Shown one piece after another: positions 28,701-38,161 of a DNA stretch of 64,000 nt. The stretch's first letter is position 1, and every line of letters begins with the position of its first letter. The notes beneath the pieces were generated by a model. That model was not told the DNA's origin. It worked only from the letters and a program-made list of their open reading frames with translations, and made no database searches. This stretch comes from Paenibacillus dauci (GTDB lineage: Bacteria; Bacillota; Bacilli; Paenibacillales; Paenibacillaceae). The DNA lies in contig NZ_LAQQ01000005.1 in NCBI RefSeq assembly GCF_000971985.1, positions 434,001 through 498,000 on the forward strand. The letters are read 5' to 3'. A program made the position numbers and the translations under genes.

Positions 28701-30035
28701 AGCGATCTCGATAATCTTGTTCTGTGTAATCGACAAACCGGTGGTCTCAATATCGAATACAATATACGTAGCATCCTTGAGTTCAATAGGCTGCGGCTCC
28801 AGTACAATAGCAACCGAGTCATTGATTACATTGGCTTCCAGTCCATATAGCACTTTGATACCGTGTTTTTTGGATGCTTTGTAGGCTTCCGGATAGCACT
28901 GTACACCACCATGATCGGTAACTGCAATTGCCGAGTGTCCCCAGGCAGCAGCGGTTTTTACATACTGGTCAATTGGTGTTACGGCATCCATCGTACTCAT
29001 CGTCGTATGCAAATGAAACTCTACCCGCTTTTCTTCTGCATCATCTTTGCGTCCCGGAGGAGCTTTGATCTCATTCAGATCGGAAGGAATCATTGCGAGT
29101 TCGGGAATTTGCATAAACCGGTCATATTCCACACGCCCACGTGCCTTAACCCATTTACCATTCGCCAGCAGGCTCATGATTTTAAGATCTTCTTTATTTT
29201 TGGCAAACATCTTCATCTGCAGGGAATCGGTGAAGTCGGTCAGGAAGAATGTAAACAGGGTGCTGCCATTACGCAGTTCCTTGCTTTCCAGTCCAAAAAT
29301 GGTTCCTTGAACCGTAACCTTTTTCTCCTCATCCTGAAGATCCTGCAGCGGAACCGCCGGGTCTTTGATCTCATAACCAACCTGGAGACGTACCGGTTCT
29401 CCATCTTCATCGACTTCTTCTTCCAGCTCGGACTCCATGCTGGTCATCAGTCTTTCAATCTCCTGCAGCTCTTCCTGACGACGCTGTTCATGGAAAGCCT
29501 GTACCGCTTCGGTAGTATTCTCGCCTACTTCCACTTTGATACGCAGCTGCAGACCGAAGTAATCTTCATAAAATCTTGCAATTGCCTGATCAATCTGCTT
29601 TTTCTTGGCCAGTTCGAGTGCCATTTGATCAGTCATGGTCAGTGTCAGTACATCCCCATCCAATGAAAATTTGGCACGGGTCATCCAGCCATTAACCGAT
29701 GGAATCTGTCGCTGTACCCACTCCAGGAACAAGCTCCAGTATTCTTCCACAATCTGTACATGATCAATATGATCATTATATCGGAACAGGAAACGGATTT
29801 TGGCAATATGGCTCATTTTGTCCTGAATATGTTTGCAGAACGTACGATAGGTTGGTGAAGGAATAAGCGTCTCTTTGGTAATGATGAGCTTCCATTCCTT
29901 GTTGCTGCGGCTAATCTCCACCTGCTCAATTGCTCCATCTGCAAAATAGGGCTCCATCAATCCAGCAGGCACCTGCGCCTGCTTCATCAACAGCTCGAAA
30001 CGTTGTCTTTTCTCTCCGCTAGCGCTCACGCTCAT
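25710..30035 (-). CDS. polC: DNA polymerase III alpha subunit, PolC type
   Basis: Replicative polymerase of Firmicutes with built-in proofreading. About 1441 residues, the family length. In order: N-terminal domain, OB fold (about 235-320), PHP domain (HLHTTMSTMDAV near 341), the inserted DEDD exonuclease (FDIETTGLS near 425), and the polymerase with PDIDLNFSGDYQ near 966 and the zinc-binding CxxC regions before it. The ATG at 30035 follows AAGGGGGAC; an upstream TTG at 30050 lies within that site. It follows proS with a terminator-like hairpin just before its ribosome-binding site. Confidence 0.97.
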   Translation of the reverse strand: MSVSASGEKRQRFELLMKQAQVPAGLMEPYFADGAIEQVEISRSNKEWKLIITKETLIPSPTYRTFCKHIQDKMSHIAKIRFLFRYNDHIDHVQIVEEYWSLFLEWVQRQIPSVNGWMTRAKFSLDGDVLTLTMTDQMALELAKKKQIDQAIARFYEDYFGLQLRIKVEVGENTTEAVQAFHEQRRQEELQEIERLMTSMESELEEEVDEDGEPVRLQVGYEIKDPAVPLQDLQDEEKKVTVQGTIFGLESKELRNGSTLFTFFLTDFTDSLQMKMFAKNKEDLKIMSLLANGKWVKARGRVEYDRFMQIPELAMIPSDLNEIKAPPGRKDDAEEKRVEFHLHTTMSTMDAVTPIDQYVKTAAAWGHSAIAVTDHGGVQCYPEAYKASKKHGIKVLYGLEANVINDSVAIVLEPQPIELKDATYIVFDIETTGLSITQNKIIEIAAVKMQDGKELDRYATFVDPHERIPYNIQQLTNITDEMVRGAPEIDQVIRDFVAFAGDHILVAHNARFDIGFIQATLKNHDLPEMKNPVLDTLELARLIHPKLKNHRLNTLADKYKVSLESHHRAIDDTIALGGVLFGLLKDAEQERRLTRLDRLNEFVGQDLSNARPFHCTIYALNEKGKKNLFKLISLSHTEYFKRVPRIPKSVLTEYREGILVMSGCEKGEFFEAVLNKTVEEAEEVAQFYDVLEIQPMTMYMHLVDKGLVGSPKEIETALTKVCEMGERLNKPVVATGNVHYLEPRQKLFRDITINGITGFSPLKDQRKPDAHLRTTSEMLEEFTFLGEDKAYEVVVTNTQALAERFEDFPLFPDKLFTPLLDGADEEIRNTCYETAKSIYGEDLPEVVIARLEKELEPIIKYGFSANYLISEKLVKKSNQDGYLVGSRGSVGSSVVATFLGISEVNPLPAHYICINSECRHSEWFLDGSVPSGFDLPEKDCPQCGGKLKGEGQDIPFETFLGFKGDKVPDIDLNFSGDYQPKAHNYTKVLFGEENVFRAGTIGTVAEKTAYGFAKKYEELHQKKWRGAELNRLASGCTGVKRSTGQHPGGIVVVPDYIDVEDVTPVQYPADDVNAEWKTTHFDYHAFEANLLKLDILGHDDPTMMRMLQDLTGVDPTTIPMNDPKVMSMFNSTEALGVSPQQLRSPVATYGVPEMGTKFVRQMLVESQPSSFADLLQISGLSHGTGVWLGNAQELIKNNTCTIKTVIGCRDDIMLFLIYKAGMDAGLAFKITESVRKGKGLSPEWIDEMKKCKVPQWYIDSCLKIQYMFPKAHASAYVISAVRTAYFKLYYPIEYYATYFTVRVEDFDVDLCCKGYEAIYRKIEEIEQMGFQAPPKEKNMLPALEMALEMTARGFSFKPIDLYRSDATSFIVDDKSLLPPFSAVQGIGDNAARNIAASREHGEFLSIEDFQQKSKATKTIVELMTQMGCFRGLPESNQLSLF

Positions 30036-30048
30036 GAGGTCCCCCTTC

Positions 30049-30117
30049 AAAAAAGTGGCAAGCTCCCGTTAAAGTCGGTGCCAGACTGACGTCTACTCCG
30101 CTCTCCGGAAGCTTGCC
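30049..30117 (-). terminator. terminator-like hairpin immediately upstream of polC
   Basis: A 12-bp stem (30106-30117 with 30057-30068, one G-U) is followed by ACTTTTTTG on the minus strand, and the T tract runs directly into the polC ribosome-binding site. It can end the proS transcript or act as an attenuator on polC. Confidence 0.7.
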
Positions 30118-30268
30118 TGCTTGATCTAATGCTTCTGTATAACTGGTTTGCATATAACCACCAGGCATACGATATATTTCGGATTAAATTGAATAATAAT
30201 TTGCTGCACTATTGATTAAATGCAGAACTGCTGACGTTCTGTCGCTATTACTGACGATCTTGTCAATT

Positions 30269-30297
30269 TGTATATAGAGACAACTTGCATCTCTCAA
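30269..30297 (-). promoter_or_regulatory. candidate promoter upstream of polC
   Basis: Minus-strand TTGAGA (30292-30297), 17-base spacer, and TATACA (30269-30274), starting just after proS. It would produce a leader of about 225 bases containing the hairpin at 30049-30117. No small gene in the leader could be supported. Confidence 0.45.
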
Positions 30298-30311
30298 AAA
30301 AAAGCCAGTAA

Positions 30312-31769
30312 TTAATAAGCGCGTGCAAACACAACAGTATGTTTGGCAGGTTGTCCGGTTACCAGACATTTTTCTTTTTGTACATCCAGTTGGAAAGGAA
30401 TATTACGGATCGTTGCGCCTGTCTCTTCTTTGACTTTACGCTCTGTTTCTTCCGTACCATCCCAACCTGCGATAAAGAATCCGCGTTTTTCTTCCATAAT
30501 TGCTTTCATCTCGTCCAGCGTGTCGATCACATGCATGTTCTCTTCACGGAATGCCAGGGCACGAGTATACATTTCCTGCTGAACCTGCTCCAGCATCGCT
30601 TGTACTTCTGCAACGATGTTTTCCAGAGGCACTTGTTTCTTCTCGCCGGTAATACGGGATACGAGTACACATACACCATTTTCGATATCGCGAGGACCTA
30701 CTTCCAGACGTACCGGAATACCGCGCATTTCATATTCGTTGAACTTCCAGCCTGGACGTACATCGGCACGATCATCAATGCCTACGCGTACTCCTGCTTT
30801 TTTCAGTTCAGCAAACAACTCATCGGCACGACCAACAACCAGCTCGCGCGTTTTAGGAGGTCCGATCGGAATAATCATTACCTGTTTTGGCGCTACTTTT
30901 GGCGGCAGTGCCAGACCACGATCATCTCCGTGCACCATGATCAGTGCACCGATCAGACGGGTACTTACACCCCACGAAGTGGTATGTGCATATTCCTGTG
31001 TATTTTCACGGCTCAGGAACTGAATATCAAATGCTTCGGCAAAATTGGTACCCATGTAGTGGGAAGTTCCCGCTTGTACCGCACGTCCATCCTTCATCAT
31101 CGCTTCGATGGAGTATGTAGCTTTGGCACCTGCAAACTTCTCGGACGGGCTCTTTTGTCCTTTGATTACCGGGATTGCCAGGAAATCCTGAACAAACTCG
31201 GTGTATACATCCAGCATACGCATTGTTTCTTCCATGGCTTCTTCCTGAGTTTCGTGAGCAGTATGACCTTCCTGCCACAGGAATTCACTTGTACGCAGGA
31301 ATGGCAGTGTACGTTTTTCCCAGCGTACTACGTTTGCCCACTGGTTGATCAGTACAGGCAGATCGCGATAGGACTGAATCCATTTGGAATACATGTGACC
31401 GAACATCGTCTCGGAAGTTGGACGAATCGCCAGACGTTCTTCGAGTGGATCGCCACCCGCTTCGGTTACCCAAGGCAGCTCCGGGTTAAATCCTTCAACG
31501 TGTTCTTTTTCTTTTTCAAAAAAGCTCTCTGGAATAAAGAGCGGGAAGTATGCGTTACGATGACCGGTTTCTTTGAAACGGCGATCCAGATCCTGCTGAA
31601 TATGTTCCCAGATTTCATAACCGTCCGGACGGAATACGATACATCCGCGAACCGGAGAATAATCCATCAGATCGGCTTTTTTGATCACGTCGATATACCA
31701 ACGCGAGAAATCTTCATTCTGTGGAGTGATTTCTGTTACAAATTGTTTATCCTGCTTTTCGTTCGACAT
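30312..31769 (-). CDS. proS: prolyl-tRNA synthetase, short archaeal/eukaryotic-like (type 3) form
   Basis: Class II synthetase charging tRNA-Pro. 485 residues with FVTEITPQNEDFSRWYIDVIKKADL at the N-terminus, FPLFIPESF, motif 2 region RWEKRTLPFLRTSEFLWQEGHTAH, and motif 3 region WGVSTRLIGALIMVHGDDRGL. No editing insertion separates motifs 2 and 3, and a C-terminal domain specific to the type 3 form ends in AY. B. subtilis has the roughly 565-residue bacterial type with the insertion at this same dxr-rasP-proS-polC locus. The ATG at 31769 follows AGGAGG; promoter at 31885-31913. Confidence 0.93.
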   Translation of the reverse strand: MSNEKQDKQFVTEITPQNEDFSRWYIDVIKKADLMDYSPVRGCIVFRPDGYEIWEHIQQDLDRRFKETGHRNAYFPLFIPESFFEKEKEHVEGFNPELPWVTEAGGDPLEERLAIRPTSETMFGHMYSKWIQSYRDLPVLINQWANVVRWEKRTLPFLRTSEFLWQEGHTAHETQEEAMEETMRMLDVYTEFVQDFLAIPVIKGQKSPSEKFAGAKATYSIEAMMKDGRAVQAGTSHYMGTNFAEAFDIQFLSRENTQEYAHTTSWGVSTRLIGALIMVHGDDRGLALPPKVAPKQVMIIPIGPPKTRELVVGRADELFAELKKAGVRVGIDDRADVRPGWKFNEYEMRGIPVRLEVGPRDIENGVCVLVSRITGEKKQVPLENIVAEVQAMLEQVQQEMYTRALAFREENMHVIDTLDEMKAIMEEKRGFFIAGWDGTEETERKVKEETGATIRNIPFQLDVQKEKCLVTGQPAKHTVVFARAY

Positions 31770-31827
31770 AAAAATGGATATCCTCCTGTAAGTAACCAGT
31801 ATTTAAATGAGCAGGCTGTTCGGCTGT

Positions 31828-31857
31828 CCAAACACAGTCTGTATCGACTATGTTTGG
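31828..31857 (-). promoter_or_regulatory. hairpin in the proS leader
   Basis: Twelve paired positions (31846-31857 with 31828-31839, one G-U) around a six-base loop in the leader between the proS promoter and start. It lacks a T tract. No T-box consensus was found in the leader. Confidence 0.45.
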
Positions 31858-31884
31858 GCAGTGTTCACCAACGTATTTTCATCT

Positions 31885-31913
31885 ATTGTAGCACGATTGG
31901 CAGAACTTGTTGA
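31885..31913 (-). promoter_or_regulatory. promoter of proS
   Basis: Minus-strand TACAAT (31885-31890) with an upstream TGc (extended -10) and TCAACA (31908-31913) at 17 bases. The leader would be about 110 bases. The rest of the 31770-32131 gap holds the leader hairpin and an 8-bp inverted repeat at 31945-31990; no gene was seen. Confidence 0.55.
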
Positions 31914-31944
31914 ACCCTTTCAGACAAAGAAGCACAAGAGTGAT

Positions 31945-31990
31945 GAAATGCAATCCGCCTGAAGGGCTTCAAAGCGTACAGCTGCATTTC
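31945..31990 (-). repeat. inverted repeat between rasP and proS
   Basis: GAAATGCA (31945-31952) and TGCATTTC (31983-31990) are exact complements around a 30-base loop, upstream of the proS promoter and downstream of rasP. No T tract follows, so a terminator role is doubtful. Confidence 0.35.
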
Positions 31991-32131
31991 TGTTCGACTC
32001 TTCTGCTTCTCTCTGCTGCTTATATGGATGCTGCATTTGCCTGATCCATAAACCATCAAACAAATAGTATCCTGAACCTGTTAAATTAACAAGTCATTTC
32101 ACAAATTGTTCTGCTTGCTGCCTCTTTGCCA

Positions 32132-33403
32132 TTAACCACGGATCAGTCTCACAATATCGTTGTAGGTTACTGCAATCATTAGCAGGAACAGCATAGCGAA
32201 TCCAACGACATGTACAAGACCTTCCTTGCTAGGTTCCAGCGGTTTGCGGCGAATCCATTCTACAAAAATGAAAATCAGACGACTGCCATCCAGTGCAGGA
32301 ATCGGAAGCAGATTGAAAATTCCCAAGTTGATACTAATAATAGCTGTCCAGCGGATCATCTCTTCCAGTCCCAGCTTGGCCACTTCATTGGTAGCTTGAA
32401 TTGTACCCACCGGGCCTGCAAGCTGATCCAGATGAAACTGTCCGAAGATCAACTTCTTGAGACTCTCCAATATAATTTTACTCATGTCTACAAAAGATTG
32501 TCCGGCATACTTGAATGTTTCCCCAATCGTCGCACTACGCGTCTCTACATTAGGGCGAACACCAATTTTACCTACATTGCTTGCATCGGGTCTTGGAGTC
32601 ACAGTGATAGTCTGTTCCTGACCATCACGATCAATAATCCACTGCATCGGCTTATTTGGAGAATCTTGCACCAATTTGACCAGCGTCTGTGGATCTGCGC
32701 CCACGGAAGCACCATTGATCTTTTCTACCAGATCACCTTTTTGCAAACCTGCCTCAGCAGCTGCTCCATCACTCATGACCTGAGTAAGTTCTATACCCTT
32801 TGGATTTTCTACCGGTACACCAACCATACGCACATAGATCAGACAGAGTACGATAGCCAGAATAAAGTTCATGGCAGGACCTGCAAAAATAGACAATGCA
32901 CGCTGTCCAACCGAAGCACTGTTAAAGTGACGATTGCGTGGTGCAATCTGAATCTCCTGCCCTCTTGCCATCATCATCGCCTGCGGATGAACTGCAAAAG
33001 TCTGGACTTCGCCATCCACATCCATTACGATCTTCAGATCATCAACCAGATCAATTGACTGCACTTCTCCGCGGATGACATTTTTGCGGTTGTCCAGCTG
33101 ATCTACAAAAATAATCTTGACCACGTTATCCGATGTACGTACCGCGATGGTCTGACCCGGCTGAATCTCTGCCAGCTCGGGATCTTCACCCGCCATACGG
33201 GCATACCCACCAAATGGCAGCAGACGAAGCGTAAATACCGTTTCATTTCTTTTATATGAAAAAAGCTTGGGGCCAAATCCTATCGCAAATTCCCGTACCA
33301 GTACACCGGCACGTTTGGCAAAGAAATAGTGTCCCCACTCATGCACAGTCACGATCGTAAAAAACATGAGTACAATCATAATAATTCGTTGAAGTGTCTC
33401 CAA
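32132..33403 (-). CDS. rasP: RIP metalloprotease, RseP/RasP family
   Basis: Site-2 intramembrane zinc protease that cleaves anti-sigma factors and signal-peptide remnants. 423 residues. HExxH is HEWGH near residue 21 in the first membrane span, a PDZ domain lies at about 200-280, and the third-ligand motif NLLPIPALDGSRL is near 365. The start is TTG at 33403 behind GGAGG. It lies between dxr and proS, as in B. subtilis. Confidence 0.95.
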   Translation of the reverse strand: METLQRIIMIVLMFFTIVTVHEWGHYFFAKRAGVLVREFAIGFGPKLFSYKRNETVFTLRLLPFGGYARMAGEDPELAEIQPGQTIAVRTSDNVVKIIFVDQLDNRKNVIRGEVQSIDLVDDLKIVMDVDGEVQTFAVHPQAMMMARGQEIQIAPRNRHFNSASVGQRALSIFAGPAMNFILAIVLCLIYVRMVGVPVENPKGIELTQVMSDGAAAEAGLQKGDLVEKINGASVGADPQTLVKLVQDSPNKPMQWIIDRDGQEQTITVTPRPDASNVGKIGVRPNVETRSATIGETFKYAGQSFVDMSKIILESLKKLIFGQFHLDQLAGPVGTIQATNEVAKLGLEEMIRWTAIISINLGIFNLLPIPALDGSRLIFIFVEWIRRKPLEPSKEGLVHVVGFAMLFLLMIAVTYNDIVRLIRG

Positions 33404-33587
33404 ATTGCCAAATCCTCCTTTTATGCTTGCGACCGAAGGTCTTACTATTAGATTATCATTTCTGTAAGGCTATATACAAGCATAGCTGGCGAAGACAATG
33501 TGACAAATTACTTTAATTGGTAATTGCAACCCGAGTTATTCCATCTACCCGGAATACTCAGCTTTATGCATAGAGCCTATCTGCAGT

Positions 33588-33641
33588 AAAAAACGCCAGC
33601 AGCTGCAACGAGGCTTCATTCGTGTTCCTACCCCGCTGCTG
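33588..33641 (-). terminator. intrinsic terminator of dxr
   Basis: CAGCAGC (minus strand, 33635-33641) pairs with GCTGCTG (33597-33603), then GCG and TTTTTT. The rest of the 33404-33668 gap showed nothing else convincing. Confidence 0.65.
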
Positions 33642-33668
33642 AATAAGACTCAGCGACTTGACTGAAGA

Positions 33669-34820
33669 TTACTTTCTTTCGGAAAAAGCCATCGCCTGTG
33701 CGCGTGTTTCTTGATCTACACTTTGTATAACTTCGAGCTCTGGATTCGCTGTTGTCTGATGATGTTCCAGTGCATCTGCAATAATATCCTCTATAGTCAG
33801 GAATGCGATCTCTCCTTTAAGGAAACGTGCGACAGCTACTTCATTTGCGGCATTGAATACAGTTGGCGCTGTTCCGCCAAGACGTCCTGCTTCAAACGCC
33901 ATTCGCAGACAAGGAAACCGCTCATAATCCATTTCTCTAAAGTTTAACTGCCCTACCTGGGCAAGAGATAGACGAGACGATGGCGAATTCTGACGATCCG
34001 GGTAAGTTAAAGCGTACTGAATCGGTACCCTCATATCCGGGTTACCGAGCTGCGCAATAATACTCGTATCCACAAATTCCACAAACGAATGAATAATGCT
34101 CTCGGGATGCAGCACTACCGAAATCTGATCATAAGGCATATCAAATAACCAGTGGGCTTCTATGACCTCCAGCCCTTTGTTGGCCATACTGGCAGAATCG
34201 ATAGTGATTTTGGCTCCCATCGACCAGTTGGGATGTTTGAGTGCATCGGCAACGGTTACTCCATGCAGCTCTGCGCGGGTACGATCACGAAACGAACCGC
34301 CTGATGCGGTTAGTGTCAGCTGGGCGATCCGTTCACGAGGCTCTCCATTTAAAGACTGAAAAAGAGCCGAATGCTCACTATCAATAGGCAGCAGCTGCAC
34401 ACCTTTTTGACGCGCACGTTCCGTCACAAGATGCCCTGCTGTAACGAGGGTTTCTTTGTTAGCCAGACCAATCGTTTTGCCTGCCTCGATCGCTGCCAGC
34501 GTAGAAGGCAGCCCCATACTGCCCATTACCGCAGTAACAACTGTATGTGCTTCCGTACCTGCAGCCACTTCGATCAGACCTTGCTCTCCATAATGTACCT
34601 GCGTTCCTACAGGCAGCTGATGACGAATCTGTTCTGCCAGCTCTTTGTTTGCTACAGAGACGATTCGTGGCTGAAATTCATTTGCCTGCTGCACAACCAA
34701 ATCCACATTCGTACCTGCTGCTATCCCTTCTACCTGAAAGGCTTCCGGATGGGCACGTACTACATCCAGCGTCTGGGTACCAATAGAACCGGTTGATCCG
34801 AGAATTGCTATCTTTTTCAT
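33669..34820 (-). CDS. dxr: 1-deoxy-D-xylulose-5-phosphate reductoisomerase
   Basis: Second step of the MEP isoprenoid pathway, using NADPH. 383 residues with [12 protein letters not shown] at the N-terminus, [11 protein letters not shown] and TASGGSFRD in the active site, and [16 protein letters not shown]. The ATG at 34820 follows GGAGGACACA. It follows cdsA and a terminator, so it may have its own promoter; a TATAAT lies at 34891-34896 on the minus strand. Confidence 0.96.
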   Translation of the reverse strand: MKKIAILGSTGSIGTQTLDVVRAHPEAFQVEGIAAGTNVDLVVQQANEFQPRIVSVANKELAEQIRHQLPVGTQVHYGEQGLIEVAAGTEAHTVVTAVMGSMGLPSTLAAIEAGKTIGLANKETLVTAGHLVTERARQKGVQLLPIDSEHSALFQSLNGEPRERIAQLTLTASGGSFRDRTRAELHGVTVADALKHPNWSMGAKITIDSASMANKGLEVIEAHWLFDMPYDQISVVLHPESIIHSFVEFVDTSIIAQLGNPDMRVPIQYALTYPDRQNSPSSRLSLAQVGQLNFREMDYERFPCLRMAFEAGRLGGTAPTVFNAANEVAVARFLKGEIAFLTIEDIIADALEHHQTTANPELEVIQSVDQETRAQAMAFSERK

Positions 34821-34960
34821 TGTGTCCTCCGTCTGCTCTTCATTTGCTTGAGTGCCAGCATGTTCAGTGCAGGCTTAACTATCCTGATTTATTATAATTA
34901 AATATTTTTATAAGGAAGCTTAGCGATTTCCAAGTACATACGCATACGAATGGAAATCTC

Positions 34961-34998
34961 CAAGCAAAAGAAGGAGAACTGCATTAATCGTTCTCCTT
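34961..34998 (-). terminator. intrinsic terminator of cdsA
   Basis: AAGGAGAAC/GTTCTCCTT stem (34971-34979 with 34990-34998), ten-base loop, then CTTTTGC on the minus strand. A second 8-bp inverted repeat (GATTTCCA/TGGAAATC, 34925-34958) follows it. Confidence 0.75.
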
Positions 34999-35003
34999 GT
35001 CTA

Positions 35004-35804
35004 TTAATAAGGTAATAGCATCAAAATGTGCACAAATGGAAACACCATCAGCCAGCTGTCACAACGATCCAGAATACCACCGTGTCCAGGTAATATTTTG
35101 CCTGAATCCTTGATTCCATAAATGCGTTTGTATGCAGACTGAATCAGATCCCCCATCTGCCCTACAATAGATGCTGCTACACCAATCAAAACAGCAATCC
35201 ATAGCGGGAATAATGTTGGCGACATTAATGAAAAGACAATAGCAACTATAATCGCCCAGCATATTCCGCCAATAGCACCTTCTATAGTTTTGTTGGGGCT
35301 GATTGAAGGCCATAGCTTGCGTTTGCCCAGCGCTTTCCCTGTAAAATATGCGCCAATATCACTCGCCCAGATGGAGGCCAGCAGTACAAATGTCCAGTAT
35401 AAGCCATGACCATCCGGTGCCTGACGTGTGTATGCAATATAAGCAAACCCTGTACCTATATAAAAGGCTCCAATGAACAGAAGTGCCATTTGTTTAATAT
35501 CCAGATTATTCTTGGATATCACAGTGATAGACAGCAATAATAGCATTGCAATCCAAATACTGTGATCAACGGACAATGGCGGTGTCAGATTCATTAGTGT
35601 CCAGGGAAAGAGCATATACGCGACACTAATGTAGCCGATCACCGCCGGTGCTCCGAATGGAGCCGCCTTTGTCATGGTTACAAATTCATAATATCCAATT
35701 AGAGCCATTGCCAGTATCAAGCCCTGGTAAGCATAGCCTCCAAGCAGGCAAAAGCTGACATATACGGCTGCAGCTATGATACCAGTGATTATCCGCTCTT
35801 TCAC
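35004..35804 (-). CDS. cdsA: phosphatidate cytidylyltransferase
   Basis: Integral membrane enzyme making CDP-diacylglycerol for phospholipid synthesis. About 266 residues with roughly eight membrane spans and the C-terminal signature GQMGDLIQSAYKR through LPGHGGILDRCDS. The start is GTG at 35804, seven bases after GGAGG; a longer frame from 35864 would overlap uppS and lacks a ribosome-binding site. Confidence 0.95.
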   Translation of the reverse strand: MKERIITGIIAAAVYVSFCLLGGYAYQGLILAMALIGYYEFVTMTKAAPFGAPAVIGYISVAYMLFPWTLMNLTPPLSVDHSIWIAMLLLLSITVISKNNLDIKQMALLFIGAFYIGTGFAYIAYTRQAPDGHGLYWTFVLLASIWASDIGAYFTGKALGKRKLWPSISPNKTIEGAIGGICWAIIVAIVFSLMSPTLFPLWIAVLIGVAASIVGQMGDLIQSAYKRIYGIKDSGKILPGHGGILDRCDSWLMVFPFVHILMLLPY

Positions 35805-35850
35805 AATCCATCCTCCATCCGAACAACATACAGAACGTTCGCCGGTACTT

Positions 35851-36615
35851 CTAGAGACCGCCATACCTCCGTATTCTGCGCTGATATTCTGCTACTGCTT
35901 CAATCATATGTTCTTTGCCAAATTCCGGCCAGTAAATCGGTGTAAACCATAATTCACTGTAAGCCAGCTGCCAGAGCATAAAATTGCTCAGCCGAAGTTC
36001 TCCACTGGTACGGATCAACAGATCAGGATCGGGCAGACTTGACGATTGTAGTACGGTGCCAAATGTATCGGGATTGATGTCTTCCATGGACATCGTACCG
36101 TTTTGGACAGCTTCTACCATCTTTTTTACACCTTCTGTAATTTCAATCCGGCTGCCATAATTCATGGCAAAGGTCAATACTAGCCCTGTATTGTGTGCAG
36201 TATCGCGGATTGCTTTTTCCAACGGTTCCAGTGTAAAGGAAGGCAGTACGCTTTTATCACCCATTAATCGGACCTGTACATTTTTCTCAACCAGTTCTTC
36301 AAGCTCTGTAGCTACAAATTCCCCAGGAAGTTTCATCAGAAAATCCACTTCTTCCCTGGGTCTTTTCCAGTTTTCTGTTGAGAAAGCATACATGGTCAAA
36401 TATTTGACTCCAAGTTCATCTGCAGCAATGGTGGCCCGCTTTACAGCTTTCATTCCGTTTTGATGCCCGATGACACGCGGCATACCTAAACTTTTCGCCC
36501 AGCGTCCATTTCCATCCATAATAATGGCAATATGCTGTGGAATATTCTCCTGCGAAAGTTCGCCGGAACTTTGTTGCTCTTCTTTTTCCCACCACGAGCG
36601 AACACGCTTGAACAT
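35851..36615 (-). CDS. uppS: isoprenyl transferase (undecaprenyl diphosphate synthase)
   Basis: Cis-prenyltransferase making the undecaprenyl carrier for wall polymers. About 254 residues. IMDGNGRWAK near residue 32 holds the catalytic Asp, with YAFSTENWKRP, RTSGELRLSNFM and FTPIYWPEF later. The ATG at 36615 lies seven bases after GGAGG. It follows frr with a hairpin between. Confidence 0.96.
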   Translation of the reverse strand: MFKRVRSWWEKEEQQSSGELSQENIPQHIAIIMDGNGRWAKSLGMPRVIGHQNGMKAVKRATIAADELGVKYLTMYAFSTENWKRPREEVDFLMKLPGEFVATELEELVEKNVQVRLMGDKSVLPSFTLEPLEKAIRDTAHNTGLVLTFAMNYGSRIEITEGVKKMVEAVQNGTMSMEDINPDTFGTVLQSSSLPDPDLLIRTSGELRLSNFMLWQLAYSELWFTPIYWPEFGKEHMIEAVAEYQRRIRRYGGL

Positions 36616-36636
36616 CACTTTTCCTCCATGCCAGTA

Positions 36637-36682
36637 GTGAAAAGAGACAAACCCCACCAGTTCGGAGGGGTCGCCAGTCTCT
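36637..36682 (-). terminator. hairpin between frr and uppS, overlapping the frr stop
   Basis: AGAGAC and ACCCC arms pair with GTCTCT and GGGGT, then TTTCAC on the minus strand; the first arm begins in the frr stop codon. Probably a partial terminator ahead of uppS. Confidence 0.55.
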
Positions 36683-37235
36683 TACACTTCCATAATCTCT
36701 TTTTCTTTCGCAGCCAGTACATTGTCAACTTCTTTGATGAAGCGGTCTGTCAGTTTTTGTACATCTTCCTGATGACCATGGGATTCATCTTCGGAAATAT
36801 CCGTTTTTTCCAGCTTTTTGATATCATCATTCGCATCGCGGCGAATATTGCGGATAGCCACTTTGGACTCTTCACCGAACTTTTTGGTCAGCTTCACCAG
36901 TTCTGCACGACGCTCTTCAGTGAGTGCCGGAATAGACAGACGAATGATGTTACCATCGTTGGCTGGAGTCAATCCGAGATCCGATTTCATGATAGCACGT
37001 TCAATATCGGACAAAGAGGATTTGTCCCACGGCTGAATCAGCAGTGTACGGGAATCCGGTGTACTGATATTGGCCAATTGATTCAGAGGCGTCATGGAAC
37101 CATAATATTCTACCTGTACACGATCCAGAATGGATGGTGTTGCGCGTCCGGCGCGCAGTGTAGCGAGGTCACGGCTCAGAGCTTGAATCGCTTTTTGCAT
37201 ACGATCTTCTGCGCTTTTTTTAACCGATTGAGGCA

Positions 37236-37236
<1 letters not shown>
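36682..37236 (-). CDS. frr: ribosome recycling factor
   Basis: Splits post-termination ribosomes together with EF-G. 184 residues, standard length, with [22 protein letters not shown] and [17 protein letters not shown]. Its ATG overlaps the pyrH stop by one base (TAATG), consistent with coupled translation. Confidence 0.96.
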
Positions 37237-37988
<752 letters not shown>

Positions 37989-38074
37989 TTAGTTCTGATA
38001 GCGGTATAACCGGCTATAGGATGTCTTTTGATCTGTTCCGGTTCCACTTCTAGGCTGCCGTAATTAAACGATCT

Positions 38075-38109
38075 TACAAAAGAAGGAACACAGTCTGTGT
38101 CCCCTCCTT
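38075..38109 (-). terminator. intrinsic terminator of tsf
   Basis: Fourteen-position stem (38096-38109 with 38079-38092, with several G-U pairs) followed by TTTTG on the minus strand. Confidence 0.75.
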
Positions 38110-38161
38110 GTTTGTTATTACTGAATCGTTTTCCGGTGATGCAACCCGAGATGAATTCGGA

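Noticed and set aside
30184-30369. 61-codon minus-strand frame in the proS-polC gap as a possible leader peptide
   Set aside because: It starts inside proS, lacks a ribosome-binding site, and shows no run of a regulatory codon.
31770-31880. T-box leader for proS
   Set aside because: No T-box consensus sequence or following terminator was found in the leader.
30339-31913. 524-codon open frame antisense to proS, and similar frames antisense to pnp (15079-16371) and asd (11321-12499)
   Set aside because: Each lies wholly opposite a clear housekeeping gene and has no family features.
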